From Balanoglossus misakiensis (Eukaryota; Hemichordata): a DNA stretch of 64,000 nucleotides. The stretch is taken from positions 4,402,001 to 4,466,000 of the forward strand of contig CM082591.2 of the NCBI GenBank assembly GCA_040954595.2. The letters are read 5' to 3'. The translations under genes and the position numbers were made by a program. The notes beneath the pieces are model-generated. The model made no database searches. It saw only the letters and a list, made by a program, of their open reading frames with translations, and was not told the origin of the DNA. Positions 39,601 to 53,220 of this stretch are shown here, piece after piece (the first letter of the stretch is position 1; the number at the start of each line of letters is the position of its first letter).

Positions 39601-40580
39601 TTATAGCCTCAGGACAGTCATTTAACTTTGGACCATTTTTTTCTTGTACGGTTTCTAAATTTTCTGAAGCCACATATACCCATTACTCAACAGCTCCGCA
39701 TCAATTCCTTGAAAGACTTCCATTACAGAAACAGTTTCTATTCCAAATTCGTCTCAAAATAGATTAAAATTTATCTAGCCTTAGTGAAACAGAAAGTTCT
39801 TAATACAAAGCAGCGAGGAAACACGGCACAAAAGACAGGACGTGAAAAGCAATATCGCTCTTACAATTGGAATTTCCCACGAGAACAGAAAGTCACTGAA
39901 GGGAGATGGTATCCAGTGAGCCAGAAACCATGATCAGATCCCCGTCAACATATCATGAAATATGTGTTTTCTGTTACTGGAAAATTGAATACAGATTTTT
40001 AATATCATCTTAAGACCCTGTTTCCAACAAGTCTTGCCTTATCACACGTGCACGTATGCATATCACAAATTATTCATGAAATGAGTATTTTCAGGTGTTC
40101 AAACATACAATCCAAAACAACCCCATTTTGTAAATGAAGTGTTCGAGCACAATCTATTATTTATAAACTCGTATCCAGCTATCGTTTCAATATAAGTGAA
40201 CACTGTACATGTACACACAAATTAATTATTCACACAAAACAGTGAATATTAATAAATTCTTTGTATACAGAAGAAATTGAATATTTATGACTGCAAACTG
40301 TTTTATATTTTACACATCTCGAGCTAATACGTGTATACTGTTCCTTCACAGACAATGGAATATTTATGACAGAAGAATTAATAATGGAGGTTTACAAATG
40401 AAGTGAGGTGCATGCCATGAATTCTTTATACTTGGGTTTTAAACAGTACATTATCATTGGCTTTCATTTATGAATACTTACAACGACGTACACAGAATAC
40501 TGAAACAATGTGATAGTGTGCGTTCGTTCGCATGATCATGACGGACACTTGTATAAAGATAGATGTAAGCGATGTAAATG

Positions 40581-40717
40581 TGGAAACGCAGTTTTGATGA
40601 GGCGGTGTCTTATTGCCGCAACTCAAGGTCATTTAGCGGTCACCGCCACCATGGTGGTGACCGCTCAGTGACCTTACAGACACCACAAGACGCCGCTCTA
40701 TATCAAGCTGCGTTTCC
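40581..40717. repeat. 137-bp inverted repeat
   Basis: tggaaacgcag pairs with ctgcgtttcca at the outer ends. Inside, aaggtcatttagcggtcacc pairs with ggtgaccgctcagtgacctt around ccaccatggtgg. The intermediate parts are less perfect. Foldback structure. Confidence 0.8.
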
Positions 40718-42879
40718 AGAACTAAGGCTACTAGTGTAGTCGGTACAAGGCAACTCTCAGGCGGTTGTCTGGCAACTCCATGCAGGTGTCGATGCCCTAG
40801 CGGGCGTGTTCTACTTCTAGCGACACGGTGTCATGCGCTGTTATAGAAAATGGTACCCGTTTTCAGTTTCATTTCCCCCCCGGCGGACAAAACTGGTCGG
40901 TCCCTCAGAAGGCCGCCACCTACCGGCGTATTCGAACTAAATCACTGCTCTCACAGCTCTTCCATCTACCTAATTACAACTCACAAGCGCCTACACGATG
41001 ACGCACTACGTAGCCATGCCTACGCTTTAATTTGAATTTCAGATGCACGGGGAAACCATTTTCCTCGATTCCGGGTATAGAGTCTTTGTAAAGATGCCAA
41101 CACCTACACTATTACAAAGTGGTTTGAATTTTGCACCGTTTATTCACGACTGCGTATAGTATTATAAATATGTTGTCATATGAAGCTGCTAAAAATCACA
41201 TGCCTTTGACAGTTTCGAATTCACATAAATAGTCGAAACCAATATCCTCCTTTACGTCAGCAGCTCGAGAACATCAGTTCAACCCGAGGTTAATTTGATT
41301 TTTATTCGATTTCCCTCAGCGTCTCGAAGTCGTGCGCAAACCTTTTGCACGGCTAATCTGCTTAAATCAAACAAGGTGGCCCAAACGGTATTTCGCTCGG
41401 CTATTCGCGCATATTTTATTATGACTACAACCTTTGATCGGTTGGCTGATAATTTGCATTGTAATAGACTTCGAACTTTAATACACAGTACCGTAGACAA
41501 CCATCTGGTACACAGTGATACAGCTCGTGTTATCTGTTCGGAGATTATCACAAATGGGAACGTTTACGTGACTGAAAAACCGATAACTGCAACCCCGCCC
41601 TAAGCATGTTAGACAATGAAGCAATAAACAAAATATATTCTTCAGTTTTATTTTTTCTTCTTCCTTAATTTTCGTTGTGTATACATTGTATACTAAAGAT
41701 AAAACTATAGCATTATTAATACATTCCCCAACAAATGACTAGAATCCTGATTACCTTTGTCTAAGACTTGCGAAACTTGTGTGGGTGCAGAATCAAGTGT
41801 CGTCTGCACTGGAGAAAACAATTATTGCATAACGCACATTCAAACTTTAGACCTCTAATCAAAAAATACAAATAGTCGGACTTCTCTGAGAACCGTGGCA
41901 ACATCGAGTTTCACTGTCGAGTAATTTTACTCAAGAACACAATCGGCTAGACTAGAAATCCAATCACTCGATATAGTCGGTTGCTTTGAAAATAATCTTA
42001 GCTGAAACAAGCACGCGCGATTGTCATGGCAACACTGAGACGAAGATGGCGGATTTCCAAATATTATAACGCTCCGGGAATGAGCTCCCGCATGGAGTGT
42101 GTGAACTAAATGGCATAGCACAATTAATAGCCGTTGAGCGGTGTCGACAGAGAATAGCGATTGCGAGACGTGTACTCAATAGTTGACCCAGTTCAAACGC
42201 GAGCAGCTGTATTCCAGCAATAACTCGTCTATCGTTTTTTTTCTCTTTCGACGGAAGTGCATAGAACATATGTCTGCTTTCTCTAGTGCACGCAGAAGAA
42301 GAGAAAACGTGTTTCTCTTTAGTTACCGATTTCTTTGTCGGGCGCGTACTTATTATCTAAGGCAGCGCAGGCGTATGACGAGACTAGTCAACTCCCTTTT
42401 TGTTTACGATGAAAACACCGCGCGTCATACTGCTGCGACTATGCCTTGAGTACATGGTTTCATTGTGTGATGTTTGGTCATGGTTTGGACAAATCTTAGG
42501 CGCGCGTGACTTTCCGTTGCCTAGGAAACGCCACCTCCACCGAGCGCTTTCACTCCCCCCCCCCCCCCAACCATACAATTACAAGTCGATTCAAGCCCTG
42601 AAACTGTGGTGATTCAAATTGGCTTTCGGGAAATGGTGTGACGTATTGTTGAGCTCATCGTGTGAATTGCAGTAGAAATGCACAATATTCGTGAATAGAA
42701 TGCCCTTCGACCGGAAGAAACTGTTCTGTGTTGAACTTTTTTTGTTAGAACCTCCATGGGTGAACGCACGTTTCACGCCAGGAACAGTTCCTCTTTTGTT
42801 CGGAGAACGCCGCGCCGTGTGATCATTTAAAACATTCATTCACTTCCCTTAACTTCATTCCCAGGACATCGGTTTGCTT

Positions 42880-42948
42880 CAATTCAATTCAATTCCATAC
42901 AATTCAATTCAATTCAAGTCAGTTCAGTTCAGTTCAGTTCAGTTCAAT
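42880..42948. repeat. pentanucleotide microsatellite (TTCAA/TTCAG)n
   Basis: About 13 units of ttcaa changing to ttcag, with one interruption at ttccatacaa. Confidence 0.95.
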
Positions 42949-44570
42949 TTACATGTAATCCCGGAATTCAATATTCAATGCACTCAGTGAGGAATCTGAT
43001 GAACGGGCAATGCGGCATTTTGAGCGGAAATGCTTGTGAACCTTATGAAGTCACTGCGCAGGCGTGATGGCCCTTGAACCCCGTGCGTGAATCCCGTTTC
43101 ACGCTTCGAGACCACAGCCGCAGCTGCTGTGGCGTCTGTCAAGCGAAAGTAATAGCACCGTATAGAGGCTGGCAGAATACCCTGTTTGGTGCGTCAGAAT
43201 TTCAAACAAAAACCACACGAGTTAGACTACAGTTTGCCATTTAGTGCTGTGGTCAAACTGAACCAATGGCCCCCAGGCATGGCGCCGATGCTTGACGTTT
43301 TCTGAAGTTGGGAAGTACAGTGGCTGAGATGGTGTATGTATAGGCTTCCGGACACGAGTCGGTACTGCGCCCCTAAACCTTCGATTCCATACATTACAAA
43401 CAGCCCTAAATTGTAACTATAGGCCTGATGAACACCATGGCAACTGACCATTTATTATTACCTCCCCCCACACACACACCATCTAAAGTGTATCTTTTTA
43501 TGTTTTATGATATTATAGTCTTATGTTTCCCATGAATTCACGGTATGGATCCCATGTGACATCTGAGTACTATCCTGACGACGATCAGTCATTCATTTTA
43601 CCCACACCTTTGTCGCACCCTGTTGCTAGTAGCAACTTTAGTTAATTTTCAAGTCCTTATATACTTACAAATTGCATTTAATTGATTAAAGGCGTTCAAA
43701 CTGACAAGTCATTGTTGTGAAACGATTTTATAGTTACAACCAGTATGCATATAACAGACACGACAGCAACACAAAGAAAGAAACTATCGACCAGGAGAAA
43801 ATATTACATTGTTGTAGGCTATAATTTTACAGTTATGGGTTTCGAATTTTCGTTCACAGGGAAGGTCCCCTGGGGGTTTACTTTCACTCGGCGTAACAAT
43901 ACATTGTCAGGATACTTATTCCAGGGCAACCGTCAGTGTTACCGACAGCTTGGAGGTAAACAAGACTTGAGCGTGCGATAACTGCAAATTGCTTGCTCTA
44001 AACGTGACAATTTTCGTTATTACTCAGTGCGCGTGAAGCGTTCAGACGTGCATCTTATGTTTGTGCGGCACAGGAAATCTTTTGACTGTCAGTGAACATA
44101 TATGGACAAGACATGAGGTGCAAATCGACAAAAATTTGTTAAAGGGACAAAGTCATTAAACTGTTGTAAGTTTAACGCCAACTTCAATTCTGGCTACCTT
44201 AAATAGGTTTTTACTTCGTGCTAGAGAGTCAAATAACATTATAATAAATGGATTCCGGGTAAAAGGTCGACAAATCACCGTAGTAAGTGATAGAAGAAAT
44301 ATGTTGACTATATTTCATGACTTTCCTTGGTCAAAAAAATTCTGTCTTTGCATTAAGAATTTTGGTATGTTTTCTTGTTACAAAGTTTCAGAATGCCCCA
44401 GTATCACTTCAGCTTATGAACTTCCATTTCTTAAAAGTGGCAAATCTATATAAGATTTGTTATCACTCACCTGGGTATAAAAAACTATTTAAGGAAATGA
44501 GTATTGCGACGAGAAAATATTGTTTGAATTCCGTGATATATAATGTAGGGCGGGTCGTACACAGCAGAAC

Positions 44571-44947
44571 GTATAGGCCAGGTTTGTCTTAACCGCCATC
44601 TTGGAAAACAAGGTGTTTTGTGGGATAGCTCGGGGCCGATTGGAGGGATCGGACATCTCGCGGATACGTCACTTGCGTCAAAAATCTTCTAGAAAAATGA
44701 TGACAGACGAACGACGACGATAAAAACGATAGACAAGAACTAAAAGTAGGTATGCAAGGAATATCTGTTGTAAAAATCGATCGTAAACGATGGCGAGCGT
44801 GAGCGTTTGCGTAGCGATGTTGACGTAAGAACGTGAACGGCGCAAGTGACGTATCCGCGAGATGTCCGATCCCTCCAATCGGCCCCGAGCTATCCCACAA
44901 AACACCTTGTTTTCCAAGATGGCGGTTAAGACAAACCTGGCCTATAC
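44571..44947. mobile_element. 377-bp element with perfect 107-bp inverted repeats
   Basis: 44571-44677 (gtataggccaggtttgtctt ... cacttgcg) is the exact reverse complement of 44841-44947 (cgcaagtg ... cctggcctatac), by my reading without a mismatch over 107 bp. A 163-bp middle has no coding capacity. It is most likely a recent foldback or MITE insertion. I found no clear target-site duplication. Confidence 0.8.
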
Positions 44948-47900
44948 CGTTACCCGGGAAATATTTTTTTCACAAAATAAAAATAAAATGAACTTACTTC
45001 AGACAGTGACGTCACGACTCAGCGGTATATGTTTGCCAGAAGTTACAGAAGCGGGCTGTTTGATCTAATTCGAAAATATGGGAAGTTAATCAAAGTCGAT
45101 GACTTCAGAACTAGCGCCAACTGACAATGCAGAGGTATGTACAATCACGCCTAACATACATATGCCAATGTATGATTTACATTCATTGCCTTTGTAGTTT
45201 ACGTTTATCTGCATACTAAAGAGACACACAGGAATCATATACATTCGTTCACAGTTCTTGTTCAAAGAAATTTGTGTTGTAATTTACATGTGGGATAAAG
45301 CCATTGTATTTCTAAACCTATTGTACTTGTCACAGTTTATAACTTCTCTCATGAATAATTAATTAAATCTTTTGTATTATTTGTTCTTTTAAACATCTTT
45401 AAATACCTCAACTATTTAGTAAATAGTCTTTTAATATTTCGATTTAGTGTTTTGCTTTGTATATGACAAAGGTTGAATACCATGCAAAAGCTATTATTTC
45501 TTTTGCGGAAAGAAGTATGCATTGAATTCGGATAATGCCGAAAAAAACTTTGTCACCTAAATTTAATGCAGTTATTATGGTTTAGGCCTAAACAATAGTT
45601 TTCAATGTACCCTACTGCCAAACATCTGTGAGACATACGTTCCGAAATTTAGCTGAGATAGTTCGATATGCTCGCTCACATAAAAAATCATACAAAATGG
45701 GAACTTGAAAAAAAAATGCAAACGTAATTACACAAAAATACAAACATGAAGAAATGTAACCAATGCACAGAAGGAAACTCTCGATGACTTTACGGTTACT
45801 ACAAAGGTCATGACCCTATACCCCAGTTGTCTAAGCTTTGCTTTTTTTTCACCCAGGGAATCGGGAGCTTCATATACATTCATCTTTCAGATACCGCGAT
45901 TTTACTACTTGAAATGACATCCCCAGACGAGGATTAATAAACCAGAGGACAAATTTGCATTTTCTTTTCTCGGATTTAGTATTGAGCATGCATCAACATT
46001 CTAAACAACTTAGCTACGTTCAGCCAGCAGAAGTCATCTCGAATCCAACACGAGTTGACCTCTTTTACGTGATGAAAACCATGCGCGAGTATGACCTTAA
46101 ACGAAAGGTCAACAGACGCATTTGGCTTCATCTGTCAAGTCAGATGATAACACCTCAATGAAAAAACGCTGATCGAAAATACCATTTTACGCATCTCACA
46201 AATATTGTACCAGGAAAATAAGCAGCCCACGCACTACATCTACATGTAAATTGTAAAAATTAATGCGACCCCCGCTGTCTACCTACACTTATTACTATTC
46301 AGGCGTCTGATGCAGACCGCGTGACAGTGACAGTTCACAGTTTATTAGTGTTAATCCGCCGGTTCATTCTAGCCCAGTAATGTCGAAATGAACACGTAGT
46401 AAATTAAATGTGTTTCATTTGTATCACGCATGGCAACCCCGTGACAAAATGAATTAAGTTTAATTTACCTCTACAGTCCCCTCAATGGTTGTTTCAACAT
46501 CTCCTTAGACAGTACATTTACTATCCCTTTGCGTGGCCTCACGCGAATCAAAATTATTTTAGCGGTGTTACATTTACTGTCAACCAGGTCTTTTTAGCAA
46601 GCGTTATTTTAGCTAAATTAGCTAAGTGTGTAAATTCACTAATTTAAGGTAATTCTAACGATTCTTTAATATTAACATGGTTTAAAGGTGTCTTCACTGC
46701 TACATTAAAAACAAGTACAGGAAATCTAAATTCTCTAAAAACGCATAAATTAATAGGATATACCATACGCTGTGATATCGTGATAAACCACATGTTATAG
46801 GTACCAGCATTTGTTTCAAAAAACGCCAAGCGCATAAAAGGTTTCCATGACGGAAATGATAAAAACATCAAAAACACCCCACTGAGTTTTCAACCGCAGT
46901 TCGATGTCGAACGTAAAGAAAATTGTTTCCAAGCCAAGTTGTACACGCCTAGCAACAGAGTGAGACAAGCCTGTACCAGTCACAGAGTATTAAAGAACAG
47001 TCACCAATGCTTGTTCTGACAAATTCAAACATGTACGAGTCGGACACAGAAACCAAATGACAATCTCCAAAAAAAGCATAGTTGACATACAATTTACAAC
47101 AATCAATCAACTTACAAAAGAGAACAGGAAAGAGTCAACAAAGAAAATGCATCAAAAACAAAAGAAAAACGCATTGTTCTGGACAAAAATAATTCACCAC
47201 GCCTATACTCGCATAGAATATGTTAGATCACCGGCAAGAACACAAGAAACACAAATTTGAATCATTAAAATGCAAAACACGGAAATTCTGCAGACACGCC
47301 TCTGCATGGGCTTTGGCCCGAATGCCTTGTGTCACAGTTCCAATGTCGAGGAGGGTGTGTTCGAGTAAATTTTCTATTTTTTCATAGTCTGGCCGACGCT
47401 CCATAGGATGAAATAGCATTTCCTTTGTGGCCAACTTTTTCAAGTACCAGCCCTGACGACATTGAACAACAAAATTTCACACGCAAATGGCCCACTTCCT
47501 GACTATATGATCTTAGATGGTACATAGGTCACCAGCTTGTAGTTTAGCTGGGTTAAGTACGCATGATCTTAATTACACCTCGTAAAAATGTCTCTTTTCC
47601 TTCGCAGTTTTACTGCGCCATCTGCAGAGACGATGTACAGTTAACTACTATATGCAAGGGTTGACATACAGGATGTTGATTTGCATGCTGGGTAAAAGGT
47701 CGATTCCTCGAACTGAGATAAGTTGATTGGCTAAATTTCAGATGTAGATGTCAGTTATTTCTAGTCCTGTCTATGTAGGATCTTTCCACTAAATTTTAAC
47801 ATATTCACTCGTAAAAACGAGTGGAAATTCAACATCTGGTGATTCAGGTCGACCGCTGACCTAAATTGCCGGGATGAAGCTATTTTAAGGTTGGCGATAA

Positions 47901-50900
47901 TCGAGAGTCGCCATCAATTATGGGCATCGCGGTTGAAAAGTAATTTCTGTCGGAGAAATAAATCTAGCTTTCAGCGCACTCCGTTTTCAAGGGATGGGTG
48001 AAAAATGAAATGACATGAGCGGGGAATAAAACTTCATGTTAGATCCATCATGTCTGGCGTCAACAGAGTATTATTAATTTAGGTCGCATGAATAATCAGG
48101 TATAAAATCGTATTTATATTACTAGACACACATTATGTGACAGACGCGCTGTGCGGCGGTGAGCTGTCGATCAAAGCCGGTCGCTATTGTTGTAATCCTG
48201 CATATGTATATATATCCCGGTTGCCATGGTTTCCAGTTGGATTCTCTGTGTGTCTGATGACCGATAAATCGTCAGAGACGACAGCCTACGGTTGACCTTT
48301 GGCACCGTCACGCGCATGCGTTTTTAATTATATTGACGGGCTCGCGGTTCACAAAACACGGAGTTCAATTATAGTGTTTTTCGAATCATTACATTTTTCG
48401 TTCGGCGTTAATTTGACGATAAGAAAATCGCGCTCGCGGGGAAATTTTCTGACGTCAAGAGGCAGTTCGCATTTCTATTTATTGGTAGAAATGCCAATAG
48501 ACTAAGCCCTGGCCTTCTAATAGGGCGAGAACGACTCTGACGACAAAGAATCCTGCTTTCTGGAGAGGGGGAGGGAAGAGAGGGGAAGAGGGGTGGGGAG
48601 ATGGAAAGCATGGAAGTGACTTATTCTCTGGACTCTGTAGAGGCTGATTGCTATTTTCTCCATGCCCAGCGGCACATCTATCAAACATTGACGTACCATC
48701 ACCCAGTGAATGTATCCCCGGGTGCGATCCACAGTTTGCGATATCGAGGTCGGTCACACCTTGGGGACACATTTTCAGCAATATATATCTCTCTAGTTTT
48801 TCCAATCTGGTGGGGCGCATTTTAAGATTAACAAGAAAATAGGATGATTTGATCTCCAAGAACGTCAACTATTCCGGATGGTTCCGAATTTAAAACCAGG
48901 ATAACGTCGGTGCATGCAGTGTGTATCCCCTATAGAACTAACTCAGCGAGTGGCGGCCATATTGAGTTTACTAAATTTGCAGTAATTTTGTATTGCATAC
49001 CGTGATGTTTAGTCGTACTCTCGTTATCTACAGTAACGGTGAGATATCTTTACCGCCCCCAAAAAACAAACTGATTTAACCCCACGTCGTCAGGTTACCT
49101 GCCGTCTGCGACTGAAGAGTTATTTTTAAAATGCTCATGTTGATATTTGTCGGTCAGAAACATCAAAATCGTACAGGTACATTACAGATTGTGTAAACAG
49201 TGTCTCATTTTTTCGCCGTCTGGTGTTCTTGCACCGCTTTCTTGAATAGGTTCCAAGTTTGTCGACAGGTATACTCAAACTATGACCCACAATGTCAAAA
49301 TACTGAGGCAGCTACGTGTTATGACGTTGAGGTGACCAGGTTCTATTAACAATGGCTGACGCTGCCTTCCTAGTTCTTACTGCATGCGAGGGGGTCAAAT
49401 CATAGCATTGTGGGTAAAAAGGTCGACATCTCACTGAAGAGGTGGTGTTACCTGTATTTCATGATTCTTTTGTGAATAAAGAATAAATATACAATCGCAA
49501 CTGTATCTGTATCTGTTCGGACACATCCGCAAAATGACACAGTAAAATGCATCAATGGTTGCCACTCATAGTTTCCCTATCTGGACATGAACCGATAAAC
49601 ATTGACAAAAATCTAACCCAACGACAATTCAATACAGAATTCTTTTCCGTCGCCGGCTGTGACAGACAATAGCGGCACTATAAGCAGATTATATCAGTCC
49701 ACCACTGATTTATTGTAAGCAGGCTCCCAGGGCAAGCTAATGAAGTTGTGAAGGCCATTAAACACATGGAGATGGAACCTCATCCAGACAAACGACAGAA
49801 AAGTTGCGCATGTGCAGTACAGACGACACCCCCCTCCCTCTTCAACGCATATGAGCAAGCCACGATACAGGGTCTGTTTGTTCAAATTTTGTTTGTTTTG
49901 GGCCCATCATGACTAAGCGTGACATTTTCAATCATCAAAATACACTAATCAGCTTATATAATATCGACCAATCTCTGCCTATTTTATTGCCCTATATCCG
50001 TTGCCTATCTATTCAGATGACTGTAACATAGCTCAACATAGGCTTCGCGTATAACACAAAGCTATTGGACACAACGGGATTAAGACGACCCCAATTCAAT
50101 TGATATATTTGCAGCTTGCAACCACCCGTACGGTGCAGTCAGATTGAATAGGGGGCAGTCCCTCAGTTCCGTGATTGATGTACTTGTACTTGAGAACAAA
50201 GCAAAAAGCCGAGTTCAGCAGCACAGTTGACCTCGTTGAAATACATCTCATCTACTTTATGGTACCGTAACCTTGACAAGTCCGCACCACAGAAAGTCCA
50301 CAGGTCAAAATCCAGCGCCATCATTAAAACGCACACCTGTTGGTTGGCACGCTTAGCGATGCCTTATCGTTCAAACAACACTGATATGCGAGAAGAACTA
50401 ATTTATCAGGTCTGCTTGTTGACAATCTGCGAGTCCGCCATCAACATGGCAACGCCTAGAGCGTGTAATCAAGTCTGCATGTTGACCGTTTCATTCAGTT
50501 GCATTGACGAATGTGAACTTGGTGGGCTTCTACAACCCCCTCCAGAAACATGATATTTTCGTCCCATTCAAGGCGACACATAAATGCCCACCATGTGTGC
50601 TGTACTTAGGCAAAAATAAAACAAATGCCCTTGAATATTTGAGGGTCGGTAGACAGACCCAGCAATCATGTTCGACAACGTGACGATCTTAAAATCGTGT
50701 TTAAATTTCAACTTTCATCAAATATCGCAGGGCTTTTATTTCAAACAGGGAAAATGTATGTAGGATCCGGGAAAGCCTCCTTCGGTTGAACTAGGGTAGG
50801 TCAAGGTTGTATGTAGGCTTGTAAAGCGCCGTGTTACTGTTGATACGCGTGTTTGAATTTTAGTCCGCACTAAAATTCAGTCGTGAACAATAACACTGCT

Positions 50901-53220
50901 GGTAATGCATATATTGACTGTGGTGACAAGGTAAGTACTTGGCATATCAACATGATGAAGGGAGCAGAAAAAGAAAATGTAGGCAACAATAACAGCTAAT
51001 GTGCCTTTAAACAATAAAGGGAAACTTTTGACGGTTGCTTTCGCATTTTAAAAGCTCCAGCGCGGCGTGCGCACGTACTAAACTCACCGAGTCCCTGCAA
51101 TTTAACATAATTCCAAGGATTCAAAACGCTGACAACAAAAATGGATCCTGCAACCACAGCATTATAAAACAAATGTTTGTTTAATGAAACTTGAATAAAC
51201 ATTCTAAGACATCATTTACAGTTTAGTAAGCTTGACAGCATACAACAACACGTCACCATAAAACTACTAGGAAAAAAACCAAACAATTGCATTTTGTTTA
51301 AGATTCACAGCGGACAATGCTGCTCGTGTCAATGTTGGAAATTGTTCCGATTGTGATGTGATGGAGATTTTGACAGCTTTGCAACGGATTTGCAATTCAT
51401 TTGTGGATTTTGATGGCCACACGACAGACCGCGGCCATGTTGTTCCGGCCAAACGACCTCGTCGGACGTCAGCTGGCCTTAAGCTCAGTGCGGATACCCA
51501 CAAGGTCGCTCGCCCTTTTTTCCTGACGGGAGCGACGATCGTTGTCGCCATGGCAACCGCCGACACGAGGACATCACACATTCAGACTTCACAGGAAATT
51601 TTGAAGCACTACTCTTTCACACTCATGCAATCGACGTTTAAGTTTTCCCTGACCTAATAAACATTTACATGCGCTCGACATTCACAAACAGTTCTGCCAA
51701 TTCCTATCATTACTATCGACTGATTTCCCGCCACTAACCTGAAAGACACGTGACGTCACTGTTAACCAGTATAATACCTAAAAATCCACGAAAATATTGT
51801 ACGATATTTTTCTACACTAATCTTTAATCATTTTTCATACTTTTGTCAGGTATCGGTCAAATTATCCCGTGTTACCATTTTTAAAAATAATTAGAATACA
51901 TAAGCTGTTTTGAAACGATCTTAATTTTTGGCAATTAATTTTTTTTAGTGTTAAAGGGGTGCTTTAGCTGTAAATGTAACAGTATTCACTTCTGAATTAT
52001 CTGCATCTATCCCTGTTTTATCCTGAAGAACCATGGATGCGCTATCACTACATATACTGCATCCGTGCAGTGACTATATTGGAAGCTGCCCATGCCTGTA
52101 TGAATATATTGACACGAGTAATTTAAGCCGGAATTCAAAGGACGCCAATAACCAATGATGGCGGTGCTTGTACTGATAGTGTTGACAAGCCCAACATAAG
52201 GTATTTTCAGTGTCTGTTGGGGCGTAGAGTTTGAAGGTTGGCGTGGCTGCTGCCACACGACAGCTCGGCTGAACGTGTCGACGGTTTCAGAATTCCACGC
52301 GAAAGCCGTGTGCATCGGTGCATCACAACAGGGCTTTGCGTTCAGTCGGTTGGTTTGGTTCCGTGTTTCTGTGAGAATACGGGAACCTCTCGCTACGTCA
52401 CGTCAGGACACGTCCCCGTACACGGCGATACAATGTCGTGAAGAAATGTTTAAATTAAAGTGTGATCGTCACCGAGTTGGCGAACCGCGTGCAGTATAGT
52501 TCGTGATCCGGTAGCTTGGTTAGCAAAACTTGATGAGCAGCGGGGTGGAAGGAATTCCAATTTTAGTTACATATATCAGCTTAGGATGGAAGATATCAAA
52601 ACGAAATGTCGCCTTATCACAAAGTTCGGAAGGTCGTCGCGACGTTCGTACACATTTCGCCTGGTGTCCCAACACCGTGCACATAATATTCATCGTTTAT
52701 TAGGGAGTCCACTCAGGCAGGGCAGTAGGACAAACGAGTCCGCCTATATCCATGGCGGAATTTTGGAAATTAACGAAAAATTAGTACTACATATGTAGGA
52801 CAACGCCCTGGCTCTTAACGTCGGCACCGTCAATTTGTACACACACGTCACGTCACGTCACGACAGTCACACCGGGTTAATATCTTTCACGCTTCGCAAA
52901 GTACTGGGTTGTATATTAACCGATTCTTTTAGATTCCGGACTTGACTAGCGAGCGATCATGAATTATTTATAACGTGCAAAAAATAGGGCGTTCACTTCT
53001 CCATGCATGCCAGCCTGAGAATAGACAATGGCTGCTTTCCTCTCATCACTATCGAAATTGTCGTCTGCTGAAATGAAAACGAGAATATTATTGAGCAAAA
53101 TATATGTTTGAGGCTTGAAACTGTCCACAGCTGTCTAACACAGGCGGTATCTCAAGGAGAATTTGTTCAGCTGCTTTTCGTGAGTCCGGCGTCCATCGAT
53201 GTCGTGTCCTTGAGGCGGGG
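44948..53220. other. gene-poor region
   Basis: No recognisable exon on either strand. Related pieces with gggtaaaaggtcga occur at 44256, 47690 and 49408. 49798-49850 carries the gcgcatgtgcagtacagacg piece of the dispersed element family. CpG-rich patches (48120-48310, 51420-51560) and an ATG frame at 51358-51657 lack similarity or splice support. It may hold distal regulatory DNA. Confidence 0.45.

Larger units (their letters stand above)
39600..44570. other. gene-poor region
   Basis: No exon with family similarity. Contents: an inverted repeat at 40581-40717, a pentanucleotide tract at 42880-42948, a C13 run near 42548-42560, and an AAGATGGCGG motif at 42044 whose frame closes after seven codons. 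Short frames at 41279-41603 and 42183-42449 have no support. Confidence 0.5.

Noticed and set aside
42044-42070. AAGATGGCGG start-like context
   Set aside because: The frame closes after seven codons and no donor site interrupts it convincingly.
48479-48868. 129-codon minus frame
   Set aside because: No recognisable motifs; local low-complexity GGGGA tract keeps frames open.
51358-51657. 99-codon frame in the gene-poor region
   Set aside because: Overlaps an equally long antisense frame; the CpG-rich patch probably lowers stop frequency. No family or splice support.
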